Shown here: one piece after another, positions 51,485 to 60,040 of the stretch
Position numbering within the stretch: position 1 is the first letter of the stretch
How the letters are laid out: each line of letters begins with the position of its first letter
DNA from: Aneurinibacillus sp. Ricciae_BoGa-3
GTDB lineage: Bacteria > Bacillota > Bacilli > Aneurinibacillales > Aneurinibacillaceae
Direction: 5' to 3'
DNA length: 64,000 bases
NCBI RefSeq assembly: GCF_028421645.1
Contig: NZ_CP116887.1
Coordinates: forward strand, 746,001 to 810,000
Notes under the pieces: generated by a model
Database searches by the model: none
Told to the model about the DNA's origin: nothing
Seen by the model: the letters and a program-made list of their open reading frames with translations, nothing else
Translations under genes and position numbers: made by a program

Positions 51485-52681
51485 ATGAGTCCAGTCCTAA
51501 CGCGAATTGCGGCGATGGCCGCCTGCCTGATACTATCCGGATGCAGCCTTTTTCCATCACCTGAAACATTAGTAACCGCTCCCCAGGCAAATGTTCAAGC
51601 GTCTGGCAATCGTGATAGGCAGCAGATTGCCCAGCCGTTTATTCCGCCAGGTTATCGCCTCATTGCCGGGCAGCATCAGGATAACCTGCCAGCTGTCAGC
51701 CAGTTTGACGTAGACGGGGATGGTGTACCGGAACTCCTTTGTACGATTGCCTCCAAAACCAATGGCTATAACGGCGGTTTTTTTGCGTTAAAGAAGATCG
51801 GGGCTCAATGGAAAAAAATGTTTGAGCTTACCGGGGAAGCAGCCAGCGTTTATTCGTTTACACAGGCTGATCTGATAGGTGATGGCAAGAAAGAATTACT
51901 CGTGAGTTATTTTGTCGGTGGATCCGCCGGTGAATCTGTTGTCGCTTATTCCTGGCAAAATCCAACGCTTAGACCTCTTGCCAGTGTGATGGCTAACCGG
52001 CTGGAACTTGAGGATATGCCTGATAAAGTGGGCAAACGAGACGGAAAAAGCGAACTGGGCATCTGGATAAAAGACACAGGCACTTTCTACATCGTGGACG
52101 TACTGCGCTATGAGAATGGGCGGTTTGTGCCTGCAGAAGACGTATATCCGTACTACTTTAAAAAAGTTGCCTCCTATTATGAAAGCTTATCCAGCGGGAA
52201 TGGGCAAGAAAGCAAGAGCGTGAAAAGTCCGCTGCTTTATTATTATCTTGCGGACGCATATGTAAAAGCTGACGAATACCAGAAGGCACTTGCTGTGTGT
52301 GATCGGGCAAGGCGTGAGTTCCCCGCTAAAGAAGTGAGTCCCGCTCAGCAATCCTACATTGAGAACCTTACGATTGTACGCGGAATTGCCCTCATCGGCA
52401 CAGGCTCATTTAAAGAAGCGGAAAAGATACTTCAGCCTCTCGCAGATAAGCGCACCACACCGGGAGCCGGCCAGCCGGCAGCGTTTCCCACTATATTGGA
52501 AGCCGCTTACTATATGGGTAAGGCAGCCCAAGGACAGCATGAGGATGCAAAGGCACGCGCTTGTTATAATCAGGTTCTGCTTATGGCTAAGAAAACCATA
52601 GATCCATACGATAAAGCGCAGCAGGAGCGCTGGGTGGAAAAAAGCAGGCAGGCCTTACAGAAGCTCTCTCCTTTAAAGTGA
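51485..52681 (+). CDS. Lipoprotein with beta-propeller-like and TPR-like parts
   Basis: The protein has 398 residues. The lipobox LILSGC places Cys20 as the lipidated residue. QFDVDGDGVPELLCTI and ADLIGDGKKELLVSYFVGG are FG-GAP/calcium-binding-like DxDGDG repeats as in propeller-type proteins. From about 250 on there are TPR-like helix pairs (YYLADAYVKADEYQKALAVCDRARREF; AAYYMGKAAQGQHEDAKARACYNQVLLMA). It lies directly before a response regulator gene (17-base gap) and may be the sensed or regulated envelope component of that system. Confidence 0.72.
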   Translation: MSPVLTRIAAMAACLILSGCSLFPSPETLVTAPQANVQASGNRDRQQIAQPFIPPGYRLIAGQHQDNLPAVSQFDVDGDGVPELLCTIASKTNGYNGGFFALKKIGAQWKKMFELTGEAASVYSFTQADLIGDGKKELLVSYFVGGSAGESVVAYSWQNPTLRPLASVMANRLELEDMPDKVGKRDGKSELGIWIKDTGTFYIVDVLRYENGRFVPAEDVYPYYFKKVASYYESLSSGNGQESKSVKSPLLYYYLADAYVKADEYQKALAVCDRARREFPAKEVSPAQQSYIENLTIVRGIALIGTGSFKEAEKILQPLADKRTTPGAGQPAAFPTILEAAYYMGKAAQGQHEDAKARACYNQVLLMAKKTIDPYDKAQQERWVEKSRQALQKLSPLK

Positions 52682-52697
52682 AAGAAAGGGGTGTTGA

Positions 52698-53405
52698 GTG
52701 GTGGAATCCTATATTCTGGTGGTTGAAGATGAAGAGCCAATCCGGCGGTTTATCTGTATTAATTTAACACGCGCCGGTTTTTCCGTGCTGGAAGCCGATA
52801 CAGCAGAAAAAGGGCTTCAGCTGCTGTCACATACACCGGATGTAGCAGCCATCATCCTGGATGTGATGCTGCCTGGAATGGACGGTTTCTCATTCTGCCA
52901 GGCGATCCGCGAAGCCGGATACAATCCGGCGATTATCATGCTGACGGCGCGCGGCCAGGATGCTGATAAAATCTCCGGGCTAGAGTATGGCGCTGATGAT
53001 TATATCACCAAGCCGTTTAATCCACTCGAGTTGATTGCCCGCCTGCGTGCGGTGCTGCGAAGGTTAAACCCCAACGTTCAGCCGGCAGCCGAACCCATCA
53101 TTGCCCAGGGGCCGTTTGTTTTTCAGCCGGCAGCCCGGACTATCCATAAAAGTGGCGCGCTCCTGCGCTTATCGCAGAAAGAGCATGCGCTCCTTACATG
53201 GTTTCTGCGCCATCCCGGCCACGTATTTTCCCGGGATGAATTATTGGATGCTGTATGGGGATGTGACTATTTCGGCGATTACAAAACAGTGGATGTCCAT
53301 ATGCGCCGTCTGCGGGAAAAGATTGAAGAAGCACCATCCACTCCGCGTTACTTATTGACCGTATGGGGACTTGGCTATCAGTTTGTGCCAGGAGAGAGAA
53401 CATGA
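52698..53405 (+). CDS. OmpR/PhoB-family response regulator
   Basis: The protein has 235 residues. The receiver domain has VVEDEEPIRRF with the acidic pocket, the phospho-acceptor Asp in AIILDVMLPGMDG (about 55) and the conserved Lys in DDYITKPFNP. The winged-helix output domain is about 130-232 (LSQKEHALLTWFLRHPGHVFSRDELLDAVWG ... VDVHMRRLREKIE ... VWGLGYQFV). It starts with GTG 52698 or 52701. Its stop overlaps the histidine kinase ATG (ATGA). Confidence 0.93.
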   Translation: MVESYILVVEDEEPIRRFICINLTRAGFSVLEADTAEKGLQLLSHTPDVAAIILDVMLPGMDGFSFCQAIREAGYNPAIIMLTARGQDADKISGLEYGADDYITKPFNPLELIARLRAVLRRLNPNVQPAAEPIIAQGPFVFQPAARTIHKSGALLRLSQKEHALLTWFLRHPGHVFSRDELLDAVWGCDYFGDYKTVDVHMRRLREKIEEAPSTPRYLLTVWGLGYQFVPGERT

Positions 53406-54808
53406 AGACGATTCGCAGGCGTATTCTCACCAGTTACGGTGTACTCATTGCCAGTACGGTAGTCACCATTGAAATCCTTCTTTGTCTTGGCGTTCGCCAT
53501 TACTATTATACGCAGTTGGAAGCTATGCTGAAGCAGCAGGCGAATGTGGCCGCGAGCGTTTTTGCGAACTATTTATATGAAGGTTCTCTGCACCAGCGAT
53601 CGACTGAACTCATTTATAACATCCCGTTTGTGTTATCCCAAATTCAGGTGCTCGACAACCACGGAAAAGTCGTGGAAGACTCGGCCGGACTTACACTGGG
53701 CGGCAGCGAGCATTCGCCTGATATAGCACAAGCTCTCGCTAGCCGGCCGGGAGTCTATATGGGTGCTGCGGAATATACGAAAGATCGGATTATGGCGGTA
53801 TCCCGGCCCATTCTGGCTGGCACAAGTGTACGGGGCGCTGTTCGGGTTATTTCTTCGCTTACGCCCACCGAACAAACCCTGTCTCGTATTTATCTCCTCT
53901 TCGGCAGTGTCGGTGCGGGGCTTTTGACCGCCGTACTGGCAGCCAGCATGCTGTTGTCCCGTACGATTACGGCCCCGCTTGCCGACGTGACGGCAGTAGC
54001 GGAAACGATGGCGCGCGGCCAGCTCTCTGTGCGTGCACAAAAACGATATGAGGACGAGGTGGGACGGCTGGCCGATACATTAAATCATATGGCCGAGGAA
54101 ATAAGCCGCCATGATAAGCTGAAAAATGAGTTTATTTCATCGATTTCACATGAACTCCGCACACCTCTTACATCAATTAAAGGCTGGACGGTAACCCTTC
54201 GGACAGGTCCGCTGGATAAACAAAATGAAATTCGGGAAGGTCTGGATATTATTGAAACAGAAACCGACCGATTAACCGGGCTTGTCGAGGAGTTGCTCGA
54301 TTTTTCTCGCCTGTCGGCACACCGTGTAAACCTGTCACTGGTTCCTTTTGTATTACACGGGCTGCTGTCGGATGTTGCCCGGCAGATGACACCGCGGGCA
54401 GGCCGGCTTGGCATTTCGCTTACGCTTGAAATCGATGAATCAAAGGAAAACATTGAACTGGTAGCTGACCGGGACCGCTTGAAACAGGTTCTCATTAATT
54501 TAGTTGATAACGCGCTGAAATGGACAGAACGCGGGGGCACCATTGCCCTAGGCGCGCGCCGGATAGACGAAACGGTCTGCATTAGCGTGCAAGATACAGG
54601 CTGCGGGATTGCGCCGGAAGAAGTCCTCCTAGTAACGGAAAAGTTTTATAAAGGATCCGACACTGGCGTTAAGGGTGGAAGCGGGCTGGGCCTTGCAATC
54701 TGTGAAGAACTGGTAAGGCTGCATGGCGGCCGGCTGGAGATCGAAAGCGCCCTGCAGGCAGGTACAACCGTTACCATTTATTTGCCGCTGACCAAGGAAG
54801 GTGAGTAA
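53402..54808 (+). CDS. Sensor histidine kinase, partner of the preceding regulator
   Basis: The protein has 468 residues from ATG 53402. A membrane helix (about 10-32), an extracytoplasmic sensor of about 130 residues, a second helix (about 166-188) and a HAMP linker are followed by the H-box SISHELRTPLTSIKGW (about 248-263). The ATPase domain has the N-box INLVDNALKWT, G1 DTGCGI and G2 GSGLGLAICEE. The sensor resembles those of envelope-stress kinases, but no ligand can be named. Confidence 0.93.
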   Translation: MKTIRRRILTSYGVLIASTVVTIEILLCLGVRHYYYTQLEAMLKQQANVAASVFANYLYEGSLHQRSTELIYNIPFVLSQIQVLDNHGKVVEDSAGLTLGGSEHSPDIAQALASRPGVYMGAAEYTKDRIMAVSRPILAGTSVRGAVRVISSLTPTEQTLSRIYLLFGSVGAGLLTAVLAASMLLSRTITAPLADVTAVAETMARGQLSVRAQKRYEDEVGRLADTLNHMAEEISRHDKLKNEFISSISHELRTPLTSIKGWTVTLRTGPLDKQNEIREGLDIIETETDRLTGLVEELLDFSRLSAHRVNLSLVPFVLHGLLSDVARQMTPRAGRLGISLTLEIDESKENIELVADRDRLKQVLINLVDNALKWTERGGTIALGARRIDETVCISVQDTGCGIAPEEVLLVTEKFYKGSDTGVKGGSGLGLAICEELVRLHGGRLEIESALQAGTTVTIYLPLTKEGE

Positions 54809-54833
54809 AAAATAGACATGTCCATCCTTTGAC

Positions 54834-54860
54834 GTAAAAAAACTCGCATAAAATGCGAGT
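54834..54860 (-). terminator. Minus-strand-oriented terminator hairpin
   Basis: ACTCGCAT (54842-54849) pairs with ATGCGAGT (54853-54860) with a 3-base loop. A T7 run follows only when read on the minus strand. No minus-strand gene is seen nearby, so it may stop antisense transcripts entering the kinase gene. Confidence 0.5.
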
Positions 54861-54908
54861 GAGTTCAACCCAGCATATCTCTTCATAGGCAAAAAATAAT
54901 TTATGGTC

Positions 54909-54937
54909 TTGACAGCATTCAATGAACATATTATAAT
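54909..54937 (+). promoter_or_regulatory. Consensus sigma-A promoter upstream of the DoxX gene
   Basis: TTGACA (54909-54914) and TATAAT (54932-54937) have the ideal 17-base spacing. An MhqR-like operator begins at the next base. Confidence 0.85.
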
Positions 54938-54957
54938 TATCTCGAATTCAAGATATA
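54938..54957. promoter_or_regulatory. MhqR-like operator 1
   Basis: TATCTCGAATTCAAGATATA is a near-perfect dyad close to the MhqR operator TATCTCGAATTCGAGATA known in Bacillus. It covers the transcription start region of the consensus promoter, the classic place for repression. Confidence 0.7.
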
Positions 54958-55069
54958 TTAAATAAAGATATTGCGCTGTTGCTAAAGTGACCAATTTTAA
55001 ACTTTAACTTTATTGTTCCTCAATAACCCGGGTATTGAGGAAACGACGGCGTAAATTTTTTGGCAGATA

Positions 55070-55089
55070 TATCTCGGATTCAGGATATA
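55070..55089. promoter_or_regulatory. MhqR-like operator 2
   Basis: TATCTCGGATTCAGGATATA repeats operator 1 with three changes, 132 bases downstream and 33 bases before the DoxX ATG. Between the two lies a 10-bp stem (TTCCTCAATA with its complement, about 55016-55042). Confidence 0.65.
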
Positions 55090-55121
55090 TGAATTAAATA
55101 TAATATTTGGAGAGTGTAAAA

Positions 55122-55511
55122 ATGATGAATCTTGGACTTTTAATTATTCGTCTGGTTATAGGATTGAGTTTTATGGGGCACGGCACGCAAAAACTATTTG
55201 GATGGTTTGGTGGATACGGATTGAAAGGAACCGGTGGTTGGCTGGAATCGATTGGCGTAAAACCGGGAGTGTTCATGGCATTTCTTGCCGGTGCAGGTGA
55301 ACTGCTAGGGGGCCTACTATTTGCGACAGGTTTCCTGACACCCGTTGGAGCTGCTCTTATTATAATCACCATGCTAGTTGCTATCTTTACTGTTCATGGG
55401 AAAAATGGGTACTGGGCAACAGCAAACGGATATGAATACAATCTGATGCTGATTGCCGTTGCACTGGGTGTCGCATTAATTGGTCCTGGAGCCTATGCTT
55501 TACTTCCGTAA
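55122..55511 (+). CDS. DoxX-family membrane protein, MhqP-like
   Basis: The protein has 129 residues and four membrane helices ([80 protein letters not shown]). [12 protein letters not shown] and GAGELLGG are DoxX hallmarks. GGAGAG (55109-55114) stands 7 bases before ATG 55122. In Bacillus subtilis the DoxX protein MhqP belongs to the MhqR regulon, which responds to quinones. The two MhqR-like boxes here support the same role. A redox or quinone-related function at the membrane is inferred from that. Confidence 0.88.
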   Translation: MMNLGLLIIRLVIGLSFMGHGTQKLFGWFGGYGLKGTGGWLESIGVKPGVFMAFLAGAGELLGGLLFATGFLTPVGAALIIITMLVAIFTVHGKNGYWATANGYEYNLMLIAVALGVALIGPGAYALLP

Positions 55512-55580
55512 ATTTCAACTTTCTAATAACAATGTGTTTATTGCGAAAATTCGCCAAACCAAATTGTCATAGATGCTCAG

Positions 55581-55847
55581 ATGTGGGATGTCATCATTAC
55601 AACTGGCACGGTGTATAGCCATAGTCTTTCGCCGAATCGCACACTGGCTGGTTTAGCCATTAGGGGCGACGGCTCCTATTTGGTAGATACAAGCCAATCG
55701 AACAGTTTTGAACACAAAGATTTCATCATCGTTCAGTCAGGACAGGGCGCAGAGGTGGCCATTCAAGCGAAAAATCAAGAACTTAGAATTTTTTTGATTG
55801 AAATACCGACAGAAGTTGACTATCCATTATATAGGAAACCGAGGTAA
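55581..55847 (+). pseudogene. C-terminal cupin part of a pirin-like protein, N-terminus missing
   Basis: Eighty-eight codons from ATG 55581, and the frame is open from 55530. The order VIITTGTVYSHSLSPNRTLAGLAIRGDG ... FIIVQSGQGAEVAIQAKNQELRIFLIEIP follows the second cupin of pirin/YhhW-like proteins, which ends in an A.LLVFDLP-like strand. There is no ribosome site, and the first cupin with its metal ligands is absent. It sits just after the DoxX gene and before a terminator, so it may be a remnant of a quinone-response gene. Assignment is moderate. Confidence 0.45.
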
Positions 55848-55901
55848 TCATTGTCGTTCTTACCTGAAGATAAAATCAGGACCAAATTTAAATTCATCAC
55901 C

Positions 55902-55937
55902 AAGCAGCCTTCTCTAATTGTGGAACGGCTGCTTTTT
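55902..55937 (+). terminator. Intrinsic terminator, 8-bp stem with T run
   Basis: AAGCAGCC (55902-55909) pairs with GGCTGCTT (55927-55934) across a 17-base loop, and TTT follows. Confidence 0.65.
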
Positions 55938-56045
55938 GTTTTCCGTAAAAAAGCAGAATTTAAAAAATAATTTTATAGTTTACATCCTCATACACATAAA
56001 CTATACTACCAACAAACCAATCATCCGATGTTTGGAGGAATGCAT

Positions 56046-56744
56046 TTGTATTTAAATAAAACGAATCGATTGTCGCTGGTAGAACAAGTTGCCTCACAAA
56101 TTGAATCTCTTATTGAGACTGGCCAATGGCCTGTGGGCATGCGCATCCCAGCTGAACCGGAATTAGTTGCTTCACTTGGGGTAAGCCGGAATACGTTAAG
56201 AGAGGCAATAAGAGCGCTGGCTCACGCGGGTCTATTGACTGCTAAACAAGGGGATGGAACTTATGTGTGTTCAGCAAGTCCCCTGGGAGCTGCGCTGAAG
56301 CGGCGTATCAAACAGTCAAATATATTAGAGACTCTGGATGTTCGCCATGCCCTTGAACGGGAAGCTGCGTATCTCGCTGCAATACGTCGCACATCTGAAG
56401 ATATCAAAAGGATACGTTCCCATCTATCAGCCTGTGATGAGGCCCTGGAAGCTAATGATAAGAGGGCATACATGGAATATGACATCAAATTGCATCAATC
56501 GATCATCGAAGCCACTCACAATAGCGTTCTTATGGACCTCTACGAACATATGACAGATGCTTTAACTTTGTCTGTACATGGTTTGATCGAAATTATTTCG
56601 GATTTTCACCTTCACCAGCGCATCCATCAAAACCTGGTGGAGGCGATCATTGAAAGCGATCCAAATGAAGCAGCTGTCGCTGTATACCAATACATTGAAA
56701 AATTTCGGGAAGAACTGCAACTGAATATGGAGGAAAAAGAGTGA
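56046..56744 (+). CDS. GntR/FadR-family transcriptional regulator
   Basis: The protein has about 232 residues. GGAGG (56034-56038) is too close to ATG 56040 and fits TTG 56046 (7 bases), so I choose the TTG. ATG 56028 is a further option. The winged helix has VEQVASQIESLIETGQWPVGMRIPAEPELVASLGVSRNTLREAIRAL, and the helical FCD ligand domain contains the metal-type residues in YDIKLHQSIIEATHN and HLHQRIHQNLVEAI. It probably controls the MFS gene with which it overlaps (GTGA). Confidence 0.9.
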   Translation: MYLNKTNRLSLVEQVASQIESLIETGQWPVGMRIPAEPELVASLGVSRNTLREAIRALAHAGLLTAKQGDGTYVCSASPLGAALKRRIKQSNILETLDVRHALEREAAYLAAIRRTSEDIKRIRSHLSACDEALEANDKRAYMEYDIKLHQSIIEATHNSVLMDLYEHMTDALTLSVHGLIEIISDFHLHQRIHQNLVEAIIESDPNEAAVAVYQYIEKFREELQLNMEEKE

Positions 56745-57988
56745 TTACAGAAGGAAAAACAGAGTCTACTACACAATTGTCTATGAAAGGAAGAGGGTGG
56801 CTGCTTGTACTGGGTATCCTATTCATTGCGGCAAATCTGCGATCGCCACTCACATCAGTCGGGCCGCTAGTAGGATCTATTCATGATAGTCTAGGCATCT
56901 CAAACACAATGGCAGGCAGCTTAACGACGATACCCTTGCTTGCTTTTGCAGTATTTTCAACGTTTGCACCCAGAATCGCCGAACGTTTTGGGATGGCACC
57001 CGTATTGCTTGTATCTTTAGCTTTACTGGCAGTTGGCATTATTTTGCGGTCTCTATCTGGAGTAGGCACACTTGTGACGGGTACAGTCTTGCTCGGTCTA
57101 TCCATCGCCGTATGTAATGTATTGCTGCCCGGCTTGATTAAAGAAGAGTTTCCTAAAAAGGTTGGAATTATGACAGGATCATATTCTGTTTCGATGAATT
57201 TATGTGGGGCAATCGCTTCGGGAATAAGCGTTCCTATTGCTCATACAATGGGTATGGGATGGTCTGGAGCACTTGGGTGCTGGGGTATTCTGACCGTTGT
57301 TTCTCTCTTGTTATGGCTGCCACAGATGCGTTTTCACCGTAAATCAGTTGCATCACGGGAAGTCGAGAAAGAGGCGAAAACCGTTCATTTATGGCGTTCA
57401 AATCTAGCCTGGAAAATAACGTTATTTATGGGGTTGCAATCTTTGCTATTCTATACTATTGTTTCGTGGTTTCCTGAAATTCTTCGTCAGCGGGGATTTA
57501 GTGCTGACGCCGCAGGATGGATGGTGTCATTGATGCAGTTTGCTGTGCTTCCGGTGACTTTTATTGTACCGATAATAGCTGCACGCATGGCAAGTCAACG
57601 AACGCTGGCTGCTATTAGCGCAGGCCTATTTTTACTCGGAATATTTGGCATAGCCTCTGGAAATTCTACTTGGACACCTTTGTGGTTTATCATGATTGGT
57701 GTTGGAGTCGGATCAAGTTTTAGTTTAGCTATGATGTTTTTTGCCCTTCGCACCCAAAACACACACGAGGCGGCAGCGTTATCGGGCATGGCTCAATCCA
57801 TCGGATATCTTTTGGCTGCGATAGGACCAACCCTTTTTGGTTTGTTACATGATGTAACGCACAATTGGAATGTTCCTCTTGTTATGCTGGAAATCGCGTC
57901 CATTCTTCTATTGCTGTTTGGTCTTGGCGCAGGAAGAAATCGTTATATCCATTCCAACGACAGTGAAAAAAATTCGTTCACTAACTAG
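56741..57988 (+). CDS. MFS transporter of the CynX/NimT family
   Basis: The protein has 415 residues with 12 membrane helices. LFIAANLRSPLTSVGPLVG is the conserved first helix of CynX/NimT/YycB carriers. IKEEFPKKVGIMTGSYSVSMNLCGAIASGISVPIA and WTPLWFIMIGVGVGSSFSLAMMFFALRT also fit. Substrates in the family include cyanate and 2-nitroimidazole export. Here the substrate is unknown and is perhaps the ligand of the adjacent GntR regulator. The start is GTG 56741, within the regulator's stop. A 12-bp terminator follows. Confidence 0.88.
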   Translation: MITEGKTESTTQLSMKGRGWLLVLGILFIAANLRSPLTSVGPLVGSIHDSLGISNTMAGSLTTIPLLAFAVFSTFAPRIAERFGMAPVLLVSLALLAVGIILRSLSGVGTLVTGTVLLGLSIAVCNVLLPGLIKEEFPKKVGIMTGSYSVSMNLCGAIASGISVPIAHTMGMGWSGALGCWGILTVVSLLLWLPQMRFHRKSVASREVEKEAKTVHLWRSNLAWKITLFMGLQSLLFYTIVSWFPEILRQRGFSADAAGWMVSLMQFAVLPVTFIVPIIAARMASQRTLAAISAGLFLLGIFGIASGNSTWTPLWFIMIGVGVGSSFSLAMMFFALRTQNTHEAAALSGMAQSIGYLLAAIGPTLFGLLHDVTHNWNVPLVMLEIASILLLLFGLGAGRNRYIHSNDSEKNSFTN

Positions 57989-58018
57989 CTTCATCGAGAA
58001 CTTTCTTAATCGAACAGT

Positions 58019-58048
58019 CAGCCGTCCTTTATCAAAGGACGGCTGTTT
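58019..58048 (+). terminator. Intrinsic terminator of the GntR-MFS pair
   Basis: CAGCCGTCCTTT (58019-58030) and AAAGGACGGCTG (58034-58045) form a 12-bp stem with a 3-base loop, then TTT. Confidence 0.85.
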
Positions 58049-58149
58049 GCATTCTTTACGTATCTGGCATTATCGGCGCAGTAAATTTAACCTGACAAAA
58101 TTAGGTTTGAATAAATGGGCAAACGCAGACAGCAAACAGTTGCATATGC

Positions 58150-58329
58150 TCATTTCATCCGTCTTTCCACAAAGAAATAATAACTGGAGTCAGCAAGCAT
58201 CAAGATACCGACAAAGATGATCTGCCATAGTGGTACACCGTATATACCTTTCTCCTGCCTTTCATACCATTGTATATAAATCATATCTATGTCATTTCTA
58301 TTCAGTTCATACATAAAAGGGATTGACAT
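58150..58329 (-). CDS. Possible small single-span membrane protein
   Basis: On the minus strand 59 codons read MSIPFMYELN ... LWQIIFVGILMLADSSYYFFVERRMK, with one convincing membrane helix and a basic end. The ribosome site is poor (a G-run about 14 bases upstream), and an internal ATG at MIYIQWYERQ is also possible. No family is recognised. It fills most of the gap between the MFS gene and the binding protein gene. Confidence 0.4.
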   Translation of the reverse strand: MSIPFMYELNRNDIDMIYIQWYERQEKGIYGVPLWQIIFVGILMLADSSYYFFVERRMK

Positions 58330-58493
58330 GCATGAACAATTAACCCCCCTGCCAACGTTATAGTAATAAAAGTGGATAGGACTCATACAATATTCTTAAA
58401 ACAGAAACAGTTTCCACATCCCGGAAACATCATTTGGTTCTTTGCAGGTGTTGAAGGGAATTAATCTAGCTGTGATACAAGGGGGATAAAAGA

Positions 58494-59291
58494 ATGAACA
58501 AAAAATGGTGGGATTTGTTAGTAACTACGATGCTGGCGGGATCTGTTCTTTTAGCAGCATGTGGCTCACAGGATTCAGCGGGAAAAACAGAGTCCAATGG
58601 GAGTCAGCAGGATTTTCATTATGCGATGAGCGGGCTGTACAAACCCTTTAACTTCAAGGAGAATGGACAGCTTGCCGGGTTTGATGTAGAGATTGGCCAG
58701 GCCCTAGCGGATAAGATGGGAATGAAGGCGGCGCCGGTAACAAATCCCTGGGAGACGATCGTTCAGGGATTGCTGGCTAAGAAGTATGACGCCATTCTGG
58801 GAAGTATGACGATTACACCTGAGCGCTTAAAAGTTGTAAACTTTACAAACCCCTATTACCGCTCTGGCTCTGAAATTTTTGTGGCCGACAGCAATAACGA
58901 TATAAAAACCCCTTCGAATTTAAAAGGCAAGAAAATCGGCGTAGTAAAAGCAAGTCCTTACAAAGATTTAGCCCTGACATTCACAGATAAAGCGAACGTA
59001 ATGGAGTATGATAGTGACCTGACGGCACTCATGGATCTTCCTACAGGTCGACTTGATGCCGTTATCACCGATCAGATGGTTGGCCTCCGTATGATAAAAG
59101 AAGGAAAGGCTAAAATCAAAGATGTAGGCGAACCGCTTACGCATGATAACCAGGCAATAGCAATAAGGAAAGAGGACAAACAACTCCAGGATAAGTTAAA
59201 TAAAGCACTGGACGAAATCATTAAGGATGGTACTTACGATAAGATAAGTAACAAGTGGTTCGGCCGCAATATTCTGGGCGAAAAGAAATAA
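58494..59291 (+). CDS. Amino-acid ABC transporter substrate-binding lipoprotein
   Basis: The protein has 265 residues. The signal peptide with lipobox LLAAC gives a lipidated Cys23. The type 3 solute-binding fold shows FHYAMSGLYKPFNFKENGQLAGFDVEIGQALADKMG, PWETIVQGLLAKKYDAILGSMTITPERLKVVNFTNPYY and DAVITDQMVG. This family delivers polar or cationic amino acids to the permease encoded next. The downstream RocB-like peptidase and the IclR regulator suggest use of the amino acid or peptide as nutrient. Confidence 0.9.
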   Translation: MNKKWWDLLVTTMLAGSVLLAACGSQDSAGKTESNGSQQDFHYAMSGLYKPFNFKENGQLAGFDVEIGQALADKMGMKAAPVTNPWETIVQGLLAKKYDAILGSMTITPERLKVVNFTNPYYRSGSEIFVADSNNDIKTPSNLKGKKIGVVKASPYKDLALTFTDKANVMEYDSDLTALMDLPTGRLDAVITDQMVGLRMIKEGKAKIKDVGEPLTHDNQAIAIRKEDKQLQDKLNKALDEIIKDGTYDKISNKWFGRNILGEKK

Positions 59292-59350
59292 CGAGGCGAA
59301 TGTTCAATTAGCGGCGATCTATTTTGTCCACATGATGAGAGGTGATCGAC

Positions 59351-60040
59351 ATGGTTGATATTTTCTTATCAACTTATAGTGTTTTTCTAGGGGCTGTCCT
59401 TCTTACACTCAAGCTAACCATAACGTCACTTCTTTTAGGGAGTGGAATCGGACTTGTTTTTGCATTTTTCCGACTTTCCCATAGCCGTCCGCTGAACTAT
59501 ATTGCGAATTTGTATATCACTATTGTACGAGGAACACCGCTCATCGTGCAAATTGCTATTCTGTACTTTGGCATTTCTAGTGTCATTACCCTTTCGCAAT
59601 TCTGGGCCGGTGCATTAGCGTTAGCTGTTCATAGCGGGGCATACATCGCAGAGATTTTTCGCGGGGCGATTCAGTCGATTGACCGTGGCCAGATGGAAGC
59701 AGCACGGTCTCTGGGCATGCCTTATCCGTTAGCGATGAGAAGAATTGTTCTGCCACAGGCGTTCAAAGTAGCCATCCCCCCGCTAGGCAACCAGTTTATT
59801 ATTGGCTTAAAAGATTCCTCTCTGGTGGCCTATGTAGGCATGCAAGATTTATGGGGCTCAGCACTAAGTGAAGCGGCTTCGAATTTTCAACAAATGAATA
59901 CGTATATTGTGGTGGGTTTATACTACCTCGCTTTGGTATTGATTTTTACATTTGCTGTCAACAAGCTTGAAATGCGTTTTGATGTAAACGCGCTTAAAAG
60001 AAAGAGAACGAAAGCAAAGAGGCCAAGCAAAGTATCATGA
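59351..60040 (+). CDS. Amino-acid ABC transporter permease
   Basis: The protein has 229 residues from ATG 59351 (AGAGGTG 7 bases before; the GTG 59342 would lie in that ribosome site). Five membrane helices are present, with the His/Glu/Gln-type signature YITIVRGTPLIVQIAILYF and the EAA loop EAARSLGMPYPLAMRRIVLPQAFKVAIPPLGNQFI. It needs an ATPase subunit, but none is encoded in this cluster. Its stop overlaps the IclR ATG (ATGA). Confidence 0.9.
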   Translation: MVDIFLSTYSVFLGAVLLTLKLTITSLLLGSGIGLVFAFFRLSHSRPLNYIANLYITIVRGTPLIVQIAILYFGISSVITLSQFWAGALALAVHSGAYIAEIFRGAIQSIDRGQMEAARSLGMPYPLAMRRIVLPQAFKVAIPPLGNQFIIGLKDSSLVAYVGMQDLWGSALSEAASNFQQMNTYIVVGLYYLALVLIFTFAVNKLEMRFDVNALKRKRTKAKRPSKVS

